Below are positions 35,101 through 44,897 of a stretch of 64,000 bases of DNA, in pieces (position 1 is the first letter of the stretch; every line of letters starts with the position of its first letter). The stretch lies in assembly GCA_905250125.1 (NCBI GenBank), contig CAJNOL010000064.1, positions 242,782 through 306,781 of the forward strand, read 5' to 3'. The notes under the pieces were generated by a model. That model searched no databases, was not told the origin of the DNA, and worked only from the letters and a program-made list of their open reading frames with translations. The stretch is from Rotaria sordida. Its lineage: Eukaryota > Rotifera > Eurotatoria > Philodinida > Philodinidae. The position numbers and the translations under genes were made by a program.

Positions 35101-37392
35101 TTTTGTGTTGATTTGTTCTATCCAAAATGTTCGAGAATTGTTCGAACTTGGAGTAAAACTCCGAAGAAAAAGAGAAAACTTATCAAATTCGAAAAAAAAA
35201 ATTGAAAAATTAATTTTTTTCGTCACATCAATAATGCTTGTTTTTCAATAGTAGTCCAGCGAAGCAAAGATCTATAGAGTAATTCAACATACATCTATTA
35301 CATAAAACTTTGCTAAAAGAAATTTCAGAGTCCAGAAATATATATAGTTTTATTTCTTGAAATTACGCCACTGACGAATGAAATTGCCCATAGATCTACT
35401 AATTTAACAAAGATGTCAATAGGGATGCTATAATACCATTACCGGTAATAAGTAATAATCACCAAAAAAGTAATAAAGTCATACACAAATAAGATATAGA
35501 AATAGTTCTAATCATATGTTAGAATTCCGCTTCGACATCAAAACATTATGACGATGTTAGATCTTATTTTCCCAACATAGATTAATCTCAATATTTATGC
35601 ATTATTGATAGAAGAAATATCAAAGAGGGAATAACGGAATCGTGAAGTACAAAAGTCCCTTACATTTCTAGAATTCCTCAGGATTCTCGGTAAGCTCCTA
35701 ACAGCCTATTAAGGAATGCCATCTGCGTCACACCAGCTTTCCATGTTGATATCTCTTTTTCCTTTTTGAATGTGAATGCCGGTGAACTGAAGACTCATAT
35801 TCGTACCCACGTACATATACACCCACCTTCATGTTGTATTTATTGTTTTTTGTTATTACTTTATGACCATAATAACTTATTACTCGTAATTACGTATTCC
35901 TTTATTACTAATAAAAAGTAATTAGTAATAAAATAATAACAAACTATTTCATATTTCAATCATAAAAAAAATAAAAGCTTTAGTATTATCAAAATAGTAA
36001 AAGCAAAGTAAATGCTAATACAAAGCATAGATGTCCATCGCAGCTGAGCATCTACCGCTGCCGTACCACGGCGATAACTAAGAAAAGCTAGCGCGACGCG
36101 ATGAATTGTAAAAAAATTGCCGCTATCGCGATGGTATTCAAAAAAAAAGATTTCGATTTTCAAGGTCGTAGCTGGTTTGAACTAGAACTGCTGTTGTTGA
36201 TCGACCAGCTTTGCTGAATCTTGCAGTATGACATATATGAACATCGAGATTCTGTACACATTCATGTATTTTTGAAATTTCTTCCTAAAAAATCTTCTGC
36301 TGTCGCGACGCCACCGCCCTGGTGGCAGCAGCGCGGCAGCGTCGCCATGAACATCTCTGATACAAAGTAATAATAATTATTACCAACTACCGAATAATAG
36401 TAATGTAGCATCTCTAGATGTCAACTAGAAAGAGTATTTATTTTTTTATTCACAATGAAAAGATGCCAATCGACTATTGTACAGTAATATCTAATTTTTA
36501 TCATTGTATTTTATTCGTCATAGTTTTAAATGTTTTATATAACAATAATAATTATCTTTTTTTTTTTCTTAAGATCTGCAAAAAATGGCGAAATTGCAAC
36601 AATACCATTAAGCATAGTTTGTCTTATTAGCTTATATCAAAATTTTTATTTCTTTTTTAATTTTTTTTGAATAGATTCTTGAAAACAGAAACTCTACTTA
36701 TCAATATGTTTCAATACTTATTAAAATATTTATTTTCATAAGTATTACAGCATCATTTATCGCTTATGGTTCAGTCCTATATCATACAAGTGAGATTATT
36801 CAATTTATATTTAGTGATTTAAGAATTTTTTTTTTCTTTAGTCAAAGGTTTTGTTGATTCATATTGGAATGTAACATTCGAAATTGAAGCAAAATCTCGA
36901 GGTCTTTTGAAATATCTTACTATACAACGGTTAGTAATTGATTTTGAAATATTTATAGTAACAAAATTTTCATTTCTATTTATCATAGAGCTGTTCGATG
37001 GGCTTTTTCGTTGATAGCCTTTGCAATTGTATTTGCAGTTGCATTTAGTAATCCAAAAGTTTGAAAAAAAAAAAGATTTATTAATATATTAATTCTAGTT
37101 ACCTAGTATTTGTAGGGTTTTAAAATAATTTTGGAAGGAGTTAGCAATCTTTTAGTAAGCATTGAAATTGGAGTTTTTATTTCAATAATGATCTGTAGAG
37201 TATCATCGCCGACTTTCAAGTAAAATTATTTGATTAACGTTGTTTATTTCTTTTTTCAGAAATATTTTTGTTTTAGTTCATATATAATTCCATTTCAATT
37301 ACCAAATTGGTTTCGTTATTGTCGAAATATCATTCCGATTTATTTTATTTTTATTTTTATTTTTGATATATATTTTATAATTCAACATCATG
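22418..37392 (+). CDS. AAAP-type amino acid permease-like membrane protein
   Basis: Sixteen in-phase exons can be followed: 22521-22636, 22696-22767, 22845-22929, 26255-26366, 26418-26483, 26536-26659, 26732-26831, 26881-26939, 26991-27055, 28436-28576, 36574-36616, 36675-36789, 36842-36929, 36989-37058, 37116-37219 and 37277-37392. A 10-base first exon (22418-22427, ATG AGT TTC G) would fit the phase but is a guess. The product is about 495 aa with around ten hydrophobic helices. The first (FVTIATILGGGVLGLPTTLS) has the glycine-rich G.G.LGLP signature of AAAP transporters, which move amino acids across membranes, often with H+ or Na+. GYALAGSQGFAVLF and the end region also fit. A hydrophilic loop between helices contains NNFNESS, a possible N-glycosylation site. 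Substrate unknown. Introns 22930-26254 and 28577-36573 are huge and hold a nested gene and transposons. The C-terminus is unresolved. Confidence 0.7.
23291..24310 (+). CDS. Orphan seven-transmembrane (GPCR-like) receptor, intronless
   Basis: A 339-residue frame uninterrupted by introns, lying wholly inside an intron of the permease-like gene on the same strand. Seven hydrophobic segments can be drawn at roughly 6-37, 53-76, 86-108, 126-147, 184-206, 246-268 and 277-297, with a basic, hydrophilic C-terminal tail (FSKKITSNDNYNRQHRIGRR). This layout fits rhodopsin-type receptors. However, there is no DRY motif after helix 3 (it reads GETAHFWD), and helix 7 reads LPWLDCITFLFYHE in place of NPxxY. 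A single-exon gene nested in an intron could be a retrocopy or a member of an expanded orphan receptor family. The ligand cannot be guessed. Confidence 0.65.
   Translation: MTTIYLVSILHLFILMTFSLVLAIVFIIQLLVGVWNIMTHCYCKKLSNRHSIYNFYIFHHIIVCVIRCVVIFLSCLSIIMFNQCLSIEIFIHFLLLLSTFDLLLIIIGETAHFWDSTVNHKSTLYSKCCLIFGIILNYFVSILFLSIHSTVSSESSLMIEICRITTEKNFFLKNFHDEKSFIPTMIVYVLFILIDLLTFSWIYISYKDIYHLKRKSLATVFFRSLVFTKFKQSERSLMVNLSLKRLLTICLFVISNMITTLPVLTMKIFNISLNIYQRIFLIYFTTLPWLDCITFLFYHETRFIKINFFSKKITSNDNYNRQHRIGRRLSSHQQSTIIM
25036..25290. repeat. Cluster of ACTTTCGCCA motifs
   Basis: The decamer ACTTTCGCCA occurs at 25037, 25221 and 25243, with a variant ACTTTCGTCA near 25192, an inverted copy (TGGCGAAAGT) at 25269 and a partial inverted copy (GGGCGAAATT) near 25285. 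The block lies in a GC-richer island (about 24940-25860) inside an intron of the permease-like gene. Such spacing suggests a decayed transposon's internal repeats or a protein-binding array; neither is shown. Confidence 0.5.
26110..26147. repeat. (TA)n microsatellite
   Basis: About 18 uninterrupted TA units just upstream of the exon beginning at 26255. Shorter TA tracts occur near 11289, 11672, 18718 and 52155. Confidence 0.9.
27130..28050. repeat. Palindromic element in a permease-like gene intron
   Basis: Imperfect inverted repeat centred near 27590. GAATGGTTTGG near 27377 pairs with CCAAACCATTC near 27802, TCGACTTCAAACTTTGCATG near 27487 with a complementary run near 27700, and AGTGTCAAAT.GA near 27308 with a TTTGACACCTGAAAC-like run near 27870. 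The outer part is GC-richer than the flanks. An open frame at 27841-28173 (minus) overlaps the right arm and beyond; it is not thought to be a gene. Confidence 0.65.
28990..29680. repeat. Palindromic element in the 8-kb intron
   Basis: Arms are centred near 29335: GTTTAACAACAACGTATTTT near 29037 pairs with the run near 29590-29612, ATTTTAATAGTCGATGGA near 29110 with TCCATCGACTATTAAAAT near 29540, and AAGAGCAGAAAATGA near 29252 with TCATTTTCTGCTCTTT near 29401. No coding capacity; probably a non-autonomous foldback transposon. Confidence 0.7.
29776..30027. repeat. Short inverted-repeat element
   Basis: GACGTCCATTCAGAAAACAT at the left pairs with the right end (about 30000-30027), which reads TAGTGTTTTCTGAACGGACA; a second inner block (TTTCATCATGAAAGA versus TCTTTTATGATGAAAA) also pairs. 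It lies about 100 bases from the preceding palindrome and belongs to a different family. Confidence 0.55.
30816..31977 (-). pseudogene. LINE reverse transcriptase domain remnant
   Basis: Three overlapping frame pieces (31977-31786, 31789-31019 and 31088-30816). Visible blocks: FLQTSSFPDLFKNAKMI, VLGKLYERIISRKL, EQSGFQP, LTSYLDFKSASDKI, GLPQGSALY and FYANDGAVV. The last corresponds to the catalytic YADD box with Asp replaced by Asn. The third piece resembles the thumb region (VKNSHYLGYEINIR). No RNase H domain was recognised. Confidence 0.85.
32638..33247 (-). pseudogene. LINE endonuclease domain remnant
   Basis: Two frame pieces (33247-33035 and 33132-32638) together form an APE-like endonuclease: LTVIALIETGI holds the expected catalytic Glu, then STLRVLSIYNPPSE, IIVGDFNTHSLHWD, LDIGFVSDD, and a final SSNHWPV in which the family's SDH is changed to SNH. 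One frameshift near 33040-33130 separates the pieces. Confidence 0.8.
33631..35030 (-). pseudogene. LINE ORF1 remnant
   Basis: The ORF1 region in at least three frame pieces: from about 35025 (RRKRIIPKQETESEDNN) to a stop near 34808, then 34793-34266 after a shift in a run of seven T (34746-34740 region), then 34265-33631 after a further shift. The middle piece has ISDISWRLNNKNQLLLYAPT and a run resembling an RNA-binding fold. The last piece begins with the Cys-rich stretch and ends QKETIGNQL. Function in the parent element: RNA binding in the retrotransposition particle (family knowledge). Confidence 0.7.
35420..36416. mobile_element. Non-autonomous hAT-type element with 8-bp target duplication
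   Basis: The element begins TAGGGATGCTA at 35420 and ends TAGCATCTCTA at 36416, imperfect terminal inverted repeats of the TAGRGATG type common in hAT elements. It is flanked on both sides by the identical octamer GATGTCAA (35412-35419 and 36417-36424); 8-bp duplications are diagnostic of hAT transposition. The termini continue with AT-rich inverted similarity (GGTAATAAGTAATAATC versus GGTAATAATTATTATTAC). The 997-bp interior has a GC-rich part (36040-36360) and no transposase frame, so it needed a transposase supplied elsewhere. The perfect duplication suggests a fairly recent insertion. Confidence 0.85.
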
Positions 37393-39147
37393 GTTAGAAA
37401 AACAAACATAATTGACACTCTTACTTCTTTTTTTTAATGTCAAAGTAATCTGTATTGTGAACATTTTGCTCAATTATTTTAATCTTTTTCTGCAAAATCT
37501 CATATCTTTCTTTTTTCGTTTTTAATTATTCAGTAACCATCCAAATTTGATAATTTAATATTTTTAGATAGAAAAACATAATGCAATCAAGATCGTCTCG
37601 TATTGGATTTGAAGGAATGCTCTCTGGTGAACAGAAATCTTATATCGGTTTTGAACAATATGAAGATGACCAAAAGCAACATGCGTTACCTGTTTATCCT
37701 TTAAGTATGATTTTAAACTATTTCTCAATTATTAATTTTATTCTATTGTAAAAACAAATGATACACCGAAAATCTATCGGCTTCTTATTTCGACATGAAA
37801 GTGGAATTAAAATGTATACCAGAGTTGAATATTGTGAATACTCGAGAATTATAAAACAGCTAAGGGTCCATAATTGGAGCCACTTATCCTGGTCTAATGT
37901 TTTCTTTATAACTATAAACACAGAGCTGCGCAAATACAAATACAATTTGTACTTTCATTTACTCATGTGATTCCATCAATAGGATATGTATTTTCATCAC
38001 TCTATGTATAAGATCAAAGTATTTAGAACTGTAGAAGTTGTACTTTGTACTGTCATATACTGTGATACACTACTTTCATCACTCTATGTATTGAATGTGG
38101 GTTAAAGAGCTGCGGATTCATGTTTTTGTGAATCCGGACTTGATCAGGTCCCAACCCGAGTTTTTTCCAGCAATATCTGACACTCTCTGCGTACATGAAT
38201 AAGTGAAGAATCAAGAGTTTAACTATTTTTGACCTACTCTCAAAAACAAAAGTCAAGGTATAGTTATTTCTTGTTGTTTATTTTCCCACTATTCGATATT
38301 TGATAAATTAAAAAATTTTCGCTTAGTTGAAAAGAGTATTATGTTAACAAAAAAAAGAAATTGAACAGTTAATTAGTAAACAATATTTGCCATTGGAAAT
38401 CATTAAACGAGTAGTAACATCAAAATTTTCAGCTGTATAGAATTGTTTTAATTGTATTGCTGTAAGCGAGATCAAGCAAGAATATATTCTATGTACACAA
38501 TATAAGGATATATGAGTTTATATTTTTGTAGACCAAGGAGGTAAAACGGATAAAAATTGTTCATTGCTGTAAAAGAAAAGTTAGATCAGAAAAACTTTAA
38601 TTTCTTTTTAATCTTTACTCAAAACTTCTTCAACATAATTGATCTTATGACTTGTTATAGCATCGTATATTGTTAACTGATTTTCATGATATAAACCAAA
38701 TACTTTCTATTTTTGCGCGTTTGAAGATATTTTTAGAATAGAAACAAATCATATGTTATCCTTCTGGGAAATTCATAATACTATCGTAAAATAGTATGCG
38801 CACAAAAAAATAATGAGTCGTGTAGGCATACAAATATATGAAGTATACTATTTATCTCTTATTGTTTTCATTGTTTCATCATTTATTTTCTCTAGTACAA
38901 GCACATATTTTTTTGTATGAAAACAATTGCTAGTCATTTTTATGAACAATAAGTTTTGCTTATTATTATTATTATTCAATAATAAAATTAGATCCTCAAT
39001 TCAGAAAATTTAAAAATATTTCACTTATAAATGATCTATTCGATAAAAAAAAACCTAATTAATAAATTAACAAGAAACGAACGTAGTTTTCATTTAAAGT
39101 ATACTTTCTGTTATCGTTTCTTTTTTTTCAATCTATTAGCTGATACT
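37393..39147. other. 3' end of the permease-like gene and flank
   Basis: After the exon ending at 37392 three endings are possible: read-through to a stop two codons later (HHG, stop at 37396), or splicing to an acceptor at 37567 or 37571, both giving short tails. A coding-like frame starting ATGCAATCAAGATC at 37581 (MQSRSSRIGFEGMLSGEQ) runs to a stop near 37749 but is out of phase with the simple splices. Beyond 37760 nothing looks coding. Confidence 0.4.
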
Positions 39148-39870
39148 ATGCCGAATCCAAATCAATCTCTTCAAAACAACTTCTCTGATTCGAATTATTC
39201 ATCATCTGTTGCGCAAACAATGCCATCTCCTGCACATTCATTTAAACAGAATACTAAGTCTTCTACATCAACAACAAAGAATCTTTCATATCCACATTTA
39301 TTTGCTATCTATAATGAAATTGTCAATGAATGGTCTCAAATACAATGGCTCATATTTGTTGATAATCATAAAGAGATTTATTTAACATTAGATATTAATA
39401 CAAAAGAATGTTTAACTGTACAAATGGCTATTAATCAATATTATCTTACAAGTGGTAGAGCATTACTTTTTTCTCGACCTGAATGTTTATTAATTCGAAC
39501 AAAATCAAAATCAAAAAGTTTAGTTTTACCGAATTCAATTATTTCAATTGATAATTTATTAGAAAATAATATTGCTCAACAATTATTTCGATATAAATTA
39601 TTAGCTATTTTATGTGATTCAATTGAAACAAATAGTAAATTAATGTTTTATAAAGATAAACAATCAAATAATTGGTATGTTTATTATAATCAATCGATAT
39701 CAATACCTTCTCATTCTAATATATTATCAAATGATGAACAAATTCAAATTGAATCATTTATTCAAGAAAATAATCAAATAAATCATATTAATCTATCAAA
39801 ATTTACATCTCCATTATCAGCATTACATAATCATCCAATTATTTATGTATATATACCAGAAAAAATTTAA
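39148..39870 (+). CDS. Hypothetical protein, single exon
   Basis: A 240-residue frame from ATG at 39148. An in-frame ATG at 39031 exists, but a polypyrimidine tract ending in TTAG at 39136-39139 lies just before 39148 and looks like a splice or spliced-leader acceptor, so the shorter form is preferred. The first 40 residues are Ser/Asn/Gln-rich and probably disordered; the rest (from about SYPHLFAIYNEIVNEWSQIQ) is a mixed hydrophobic/polar, likely globular domain with no membrane helix or signal peptide. Codon use (A/T third positions, TCA/ACA/GAA) is like its neighbours, supporting a real gene. I do not recognise the family. No partner is suggested by context. Confidence 0.6.
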   Translation: MPNPNQSLQNNFSDSNYSSSVAQTMPSPAHSFKQNTKSSTSTTKNLSYPHLFAIYNEIVNEWSQIQWLIFVDNHKEIYLTLDINTKECLTVQMAINQYYLTSGRALLFSRPECLLIRTKSKSKSLVLPNSIISIDNLLENNIAQQLFRYKLLAILCDSIETNSKLMFYKDKQSNNWYVYYNQSISIPSHSNILSNDEQIQIESFIQENNQINHINLSKFTSPLSALHNHPIIYVYIPEKI

Positions 39871-40359
39871 TGAAAATTATTTGTCATTTATGAAAGAACT
39901 CAGAGAATTTAAAATATCGATATTGTATAATAGACATATTTCATTCCGTTTTGTTGAAACAAGAAAATTGTTTAGTTAGTTCATTTTCGTGATCGACATT
40001 ATAATGCAGATGATTATTTTTATTTTTTATGACTGTTTATGTGCAATATAATGTCTTAAGAGAATGATTAGCTGTGTTTCAGTTTGTTTTTTTTTTTGAA
40101 AATAAGATTTATTTTTATGCCTCGCCTTATTGTTAATAAATATATATTTGTTTGTATTTTTGTTGTAAATTCTACTAGTGTAGAATTCGAAGTAGTATAA
40201 TCTTATTTATATGAGACTGAAAAGGACATGAACTCACCAATTAGCATTTAAATCAGATAGAAAGGGTTGGAAGAAAATCGATGAATTGATAAGAGAAATC
40301 CTACAACTGATAAATTGCTTTTGAATCGAAACCCAAATGAGCTATGAATATTCAGAAAA

Positions 40360-41120
40360 GAGTTCGTACCCTTAGCTTATTGCTACGGGAATACTGCACT
40401 TTTATGATATTTCGTACAATATGATCTAAAGGGAGTGTTGAAATATAGGGGTAAAAATTTGGGCCTCCCGATCCCATTCACAGACCATGACAGGCGTTGT
40501 TCATATATGATCAAAGACCGTATATCAATAATATCTCGTTATAATATATGAGCTACTTCGTTATTGCATTTCTGTAGGATTAAGTAAATGGATAATGAAG
40601 AAATATGTTCCAGAATAGATAGAATAAAACAATCTATCCGTAGTCAGCAACAGCAACTACATTGTGTTTCACATTTTAGTCCTGTAGGAATTGCACTATT
40701 TTAAATTCATGCCGTAGTCTCCCACAAATACACCGAAAAAAACCTGGTTTTCGAATTTCGACTTAAAATTTTGCATAGAGACAGGCTTTAACGATAATAG
40801 TTTATTGGAAAAGTTTCATATCTTTTCATTGTTCCTATCCTAAAATATAACTATGGTAATAGCATTTTTTTTTCATCACTCATATAAAATGGCATATCTG
40901 ACGTGCTTATTTTAGCACAGGAGTAAATCAAAAGATCTGAAACTTTTATAAAAAAAAAAAAATCTACTCTTGTGAAGACTTGTTTCTATGCAAAGTTTCA
41001 AGTCAAAATTCGAAAATCAGTTTTTCTGCTGCTCGTGAGAGAAACCATAACATTCATTTAAAAATTACTGTAAAAGTGCAGTATCTTCGCAGTAAAAAGC
41101 TAAGGGCACTCATTCTCAAA
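40360..41120. repeat. Palindromic element (same family as in STUB1 intron 1)
   Basis: TACCCTTAGCTTATTGCTAC near 40370 pairs with GCAGTAAAAAGCTAAGGGCA near 41090, and TTTTCGAATTTCGACTTAAA near 40750 with the complementary run near 41006-41025. The same order of blocks occurs at 50275-50720 (CTTAGTTTACTACTGCGAAG; GACAGGGCTTACTGACAATA; AGGAGTAAATCAAAAGATCT), which is about 290 bases shorter because it lacks the segment at about 40420-40700. Confidence 0.75.
40420..40700. repeat. Repeat inserted within the 40-kb palindrome
   Basis: Present here but absent from the related palindrome in the STUB1 intron, where the flanking blocks (TTTTTACAATATT then TTTTTAAATAAATGCCGTAG) are adjacent. About 190 bases (40515-40700) match 16960-17160 in PYROXD2 intron 1. 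This is therefore an independent element that moved into the palindrome. Confidence 0.65.
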
Positions 41121-44100
41121 AATTAGTCATCATTTTCCGAAGATTCAAATAAATTCCTATTTGAAAAAATTTCAATGTCATTAATTCATCATACAATAGA
41201 TGCTCATTTGTCAGGATAGTTTAAAAAGAAAAATTTAGAACATATATCTATCATTTCTAACATCATAACAAGATGCGTAAAACACTGACAGAATAGTGAC
41301 TAATGCCGACCAAATAATCATGACACATAGTGTTACTGCTACCGAAAATCTTCATATGTGAATTTGAATTAACTCTTACACTTCTATAAATTTGCTAAGT
41401 CAGTACACTGATATCAGATAAAGAAAGATTAAATGATGAAATTCGTCCGAACAAGTTGTAATCAAAAGTGTTTTTAGTTGATTTCTGTCTACAAAAAAAA
41501 AAGATATTTAACTTTTCCTATACTATCTTTCGATATAAGCCTCATCAAAGTATAAAGAAACGTAGTAGTCTAATCTTTCTTTTGTTCCATTGTAGAATTG
41601 GTATCACAACAAAAAGAAATTGAAGAGATTGAAATACAATAATATCGCGTTAAGCCTATGAAAAACAAAAAAAAATCACTCATAAAACGATTCTAGAGCC
41701 ATACAAACTAATTCTTCCATATCGATACTTATGTTGTTTTCAGTTCAATGATAACCAAGTAGAATGAAGCATAGTCAATTCGGCCAGAAAATGGTATAAA
41801 CCTATACGCTGAAATCCAGTAACCCGATTCGATAATCTAATTTCTCCAGTTCTGGTTGAAATCGACCATAGCCTAGGCAGAATCAGGTTACTGGATTCCT
41901 GCTTCCAAATTGCTACCAATTTCCGGTGGGAACCCGTCAAAATCATTGTCTTATGAAAATATATTGCCACGAAGAAAATCGAATCGAAGATCTTCTGTAA
42001 TGTCTTTCCAGGAGAAATATGTCTGTATATATATATATAGTCATTCAATGAATTGATTGCAAAATGTTCACAACGAGATAAATAAATTCGATATCATAAA
42101 TTATGCGTATTGAGAAGTCAACTTTTTACATGCAATTGAAATTTGAGAAAATTATTGTATGAAATATCAAGCTGAAATCAAAGAACAGTTAAGAAAAGAA
42201 ATATAGTGATATGGTCAATTTTATTTTTCGGTTATGACAATAACAACTTCATAAAAGTAACAATTATTTCTCAATAAAAAATATAATTAACGAAAAAGTA
42301 TTCGTTTATGAAAAGTTTTGATAACAATAGCCAGTACAGATTGCTACACTGCTAATACCTGCATATCGAACAACTTCCAAACAGACTGTTTTCACAATTG
42401 AATGTGAAACATATTGACGAAAGAATGTCAAAGGAGTTCTACTTGCAGCACATGCGCCAAGACATTCGAGTAATTCAAAGTTCTATCGACCTTGTGAATC
42501 CATAAAGGCAACCTTGATTCAATAGCAGCACCATTCGATAGAACTACTACACTCTATAGTAGATAGGCGATATTAAAAAATCGATGAAGCATTGCATTTA
42601 CAAAAAAATGAAATATTCTTGTAGAAATTTTGTAAATCTGTTCTACTTAGGAAAAATATTTTATCTTTGATTTTGATGGTTATGAACGGTTGTGAATAAA
42701 ATTTACCTCTGTCGACTGGATTTTTACAAGTGCTAAACAATGCTTTGAAAACTATTGTAAGAAAAAACATACACATATTGTTGAATCTTATATTGTTTTT
42801 CTGTAAATTTTCCTAGGAAGTCAAAATAACCTTGAAATATATCTAATGATCTGTGCAACGGATTGGAAAATATAGTTTAGTCATGATTATCTTCAGATTT
42901 TTCAAGTCATTTTCATCGAATCATAATCAAAATAATAGTTTAAACAAGTAAAAATTTGCTCAAATGCCTACAAGTGAATACTCAATAAAACTAAGCAAAA
43001 TCATAAAATCTCAAGACTAAAACTGATATATGACTTTAGTTGGCATAACCTTTTTTTGATCTTATTGAAGATCTCTTCACGTATTTGTACTCATTGTATC
43101 TGTTACAAGTTCTTCAGTAATGTTTTCACTATTATGATTACTAATGATAAGTTTAGTATTGAAGACTAGTGAATCTGTGATTTCCGACTTCTTATGCTTT
43201 ATTTGTAACTAGATTTATTACATTGCTGAAAATTTCTTGTCATTGAATAGTCTATAAATATGATGGAAATGCAATAAATGTTATTCGAATTCAAACATGT
43301 AAAACTATGCGTACAAACATATGAATTGTACTCTTATGATCATTGCTAATTTTCGTTTTATGAAACATGAGTAAATAAAAACGGAAGATTGAACAATTGC
43401 AGGCTTGATCCAATATAATACATTAATCAAAAGGTTGACATATGTTTTATAAGTATCAAAGAGAAAGAATAGTCTCCTGGCATAATCAATTATAACTTAG
43501 ATATGCTAATTCGATTTTCTTGCAAAAGAAAATAAATGAAATCGATTGTGACATTGTATTTATTTGATTTTAGAAACGAGAAAAGAACTGAAGTTCAAAA
43601 GATTTACTATGTTAATTAATCTGTGTGCAACAAAAGTTCCCTCCTATTTAAATGAATATACTATTTTATTTCGATTGCAAGGTTTAAAATGGAACATATA
43701 TATATATACAGAAGAGTTCGACGCATACACTATGAGAATTCGTTTTTCTTCTGCTTGTTTCCTTGTTTAAATATATGAATCATTCGATTCGATGGCTTTA
43801 TGTGGGGTTCGATGACATGTCTTATTGAGTACTGCTTTTAACTTTTCTCCTTGACAAGCTGAGTGTTTGTTTAAGCCTGTGCCAATGATTCTGAATCGCA
43901 ATGAATTCAGATGAACAAGATGACCAATCTAATAACTTAGTTTCGTTGTGATCATACACTATTTTCATTCAAGCGTATTATTTGCGTCAACCGAAGCTAA
44001 AAGTTCTATGTATTTATCACCGCATGTCAGCTAAGTCAACCATTAAACTCGTTGAATGTTTCAATATATCTAATTGCTGACTAACAGTTTTTACTTTTTA

Positions 44101-44897
44101 ATGAGAGAAATTTTTTTATCGTGTTTATCAAGTACAATCAATAATCTTATTTCATACAAGCAAGTAAAAATGTGGTTAATTATTCGACGATCATTATGAA
44201 GTTAGCAGGCTTTTACAATAAATTGCTTTATTTACTTTCGGATTTCTTTCAGAGCACATAAGCATAATTCAAATATCCAATATTGCCTTTTTTTTACTTC
44301 TATTAACCAATTAATAAATTTGAAGAATAACAATGACAAAACACAGAAACTGGATATAAGTAATGAATTGTCAGAAAATCCTGTGCCCTAACAATGACAA
44401 GTCTTTCCATTACTTAATTATATACGAGATGAATGAGTTCAAATCGACGAAAAAACTTTTATCACGTATTGAATGATGAAAAATTTTACAAGGTTTATTT
44501 AGCATAAACATGATGGTATCAATAGCATTTCTACCTTGCAGTATGTTTGTGTTTCTACTATAGGATTCTTGTTGAATATAGAACTCTACTTATTTTTCTC
44601 TTTCTTGCTTCACACTACTGACATCGTCTATCGTTGATGGGAAGGCACACGATGGAGAAAAATGCACAATGAGAGAGAACCTAGCAGACATGTGTCAACA
44701 AGAAGAGAACGAATGGCTATGCAAGGAGTGTGTCAATGATAAGAGAATGAATAGCTGCATAAACTATTTCTTTCTGTTACATATGAATCATAAAAAGTTA
44801 TAACTATGTCTTTGATACAGTAAAAAAATCTTAAATCTTCTAAAATCTATTATTTATTTTTCTGCAAGTGTTTGTAAAATATTTTATTATATCAAAT

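Larger units (their letters stand above)
39871..44897. other. Gene-free region with a nested repeat
   Basis: About 5 kb with no supported gene; short frames such as those near 41740-42048 and 42573-42776 lack coding signature. It contains the palindromic element at 40360-41120 with a repeat inserted in it. AATAAA-like signals for the upstream gene are near 40135. Confidence 0.5.

Noticed and set aside
41740..42048. 102-codon minus-strand frame (starts MNDYIYIYRHIS)
   Set aside because: Part of the frame crosses a TA microsatellite; no domain, no neighbours in phase. Treated as chance.
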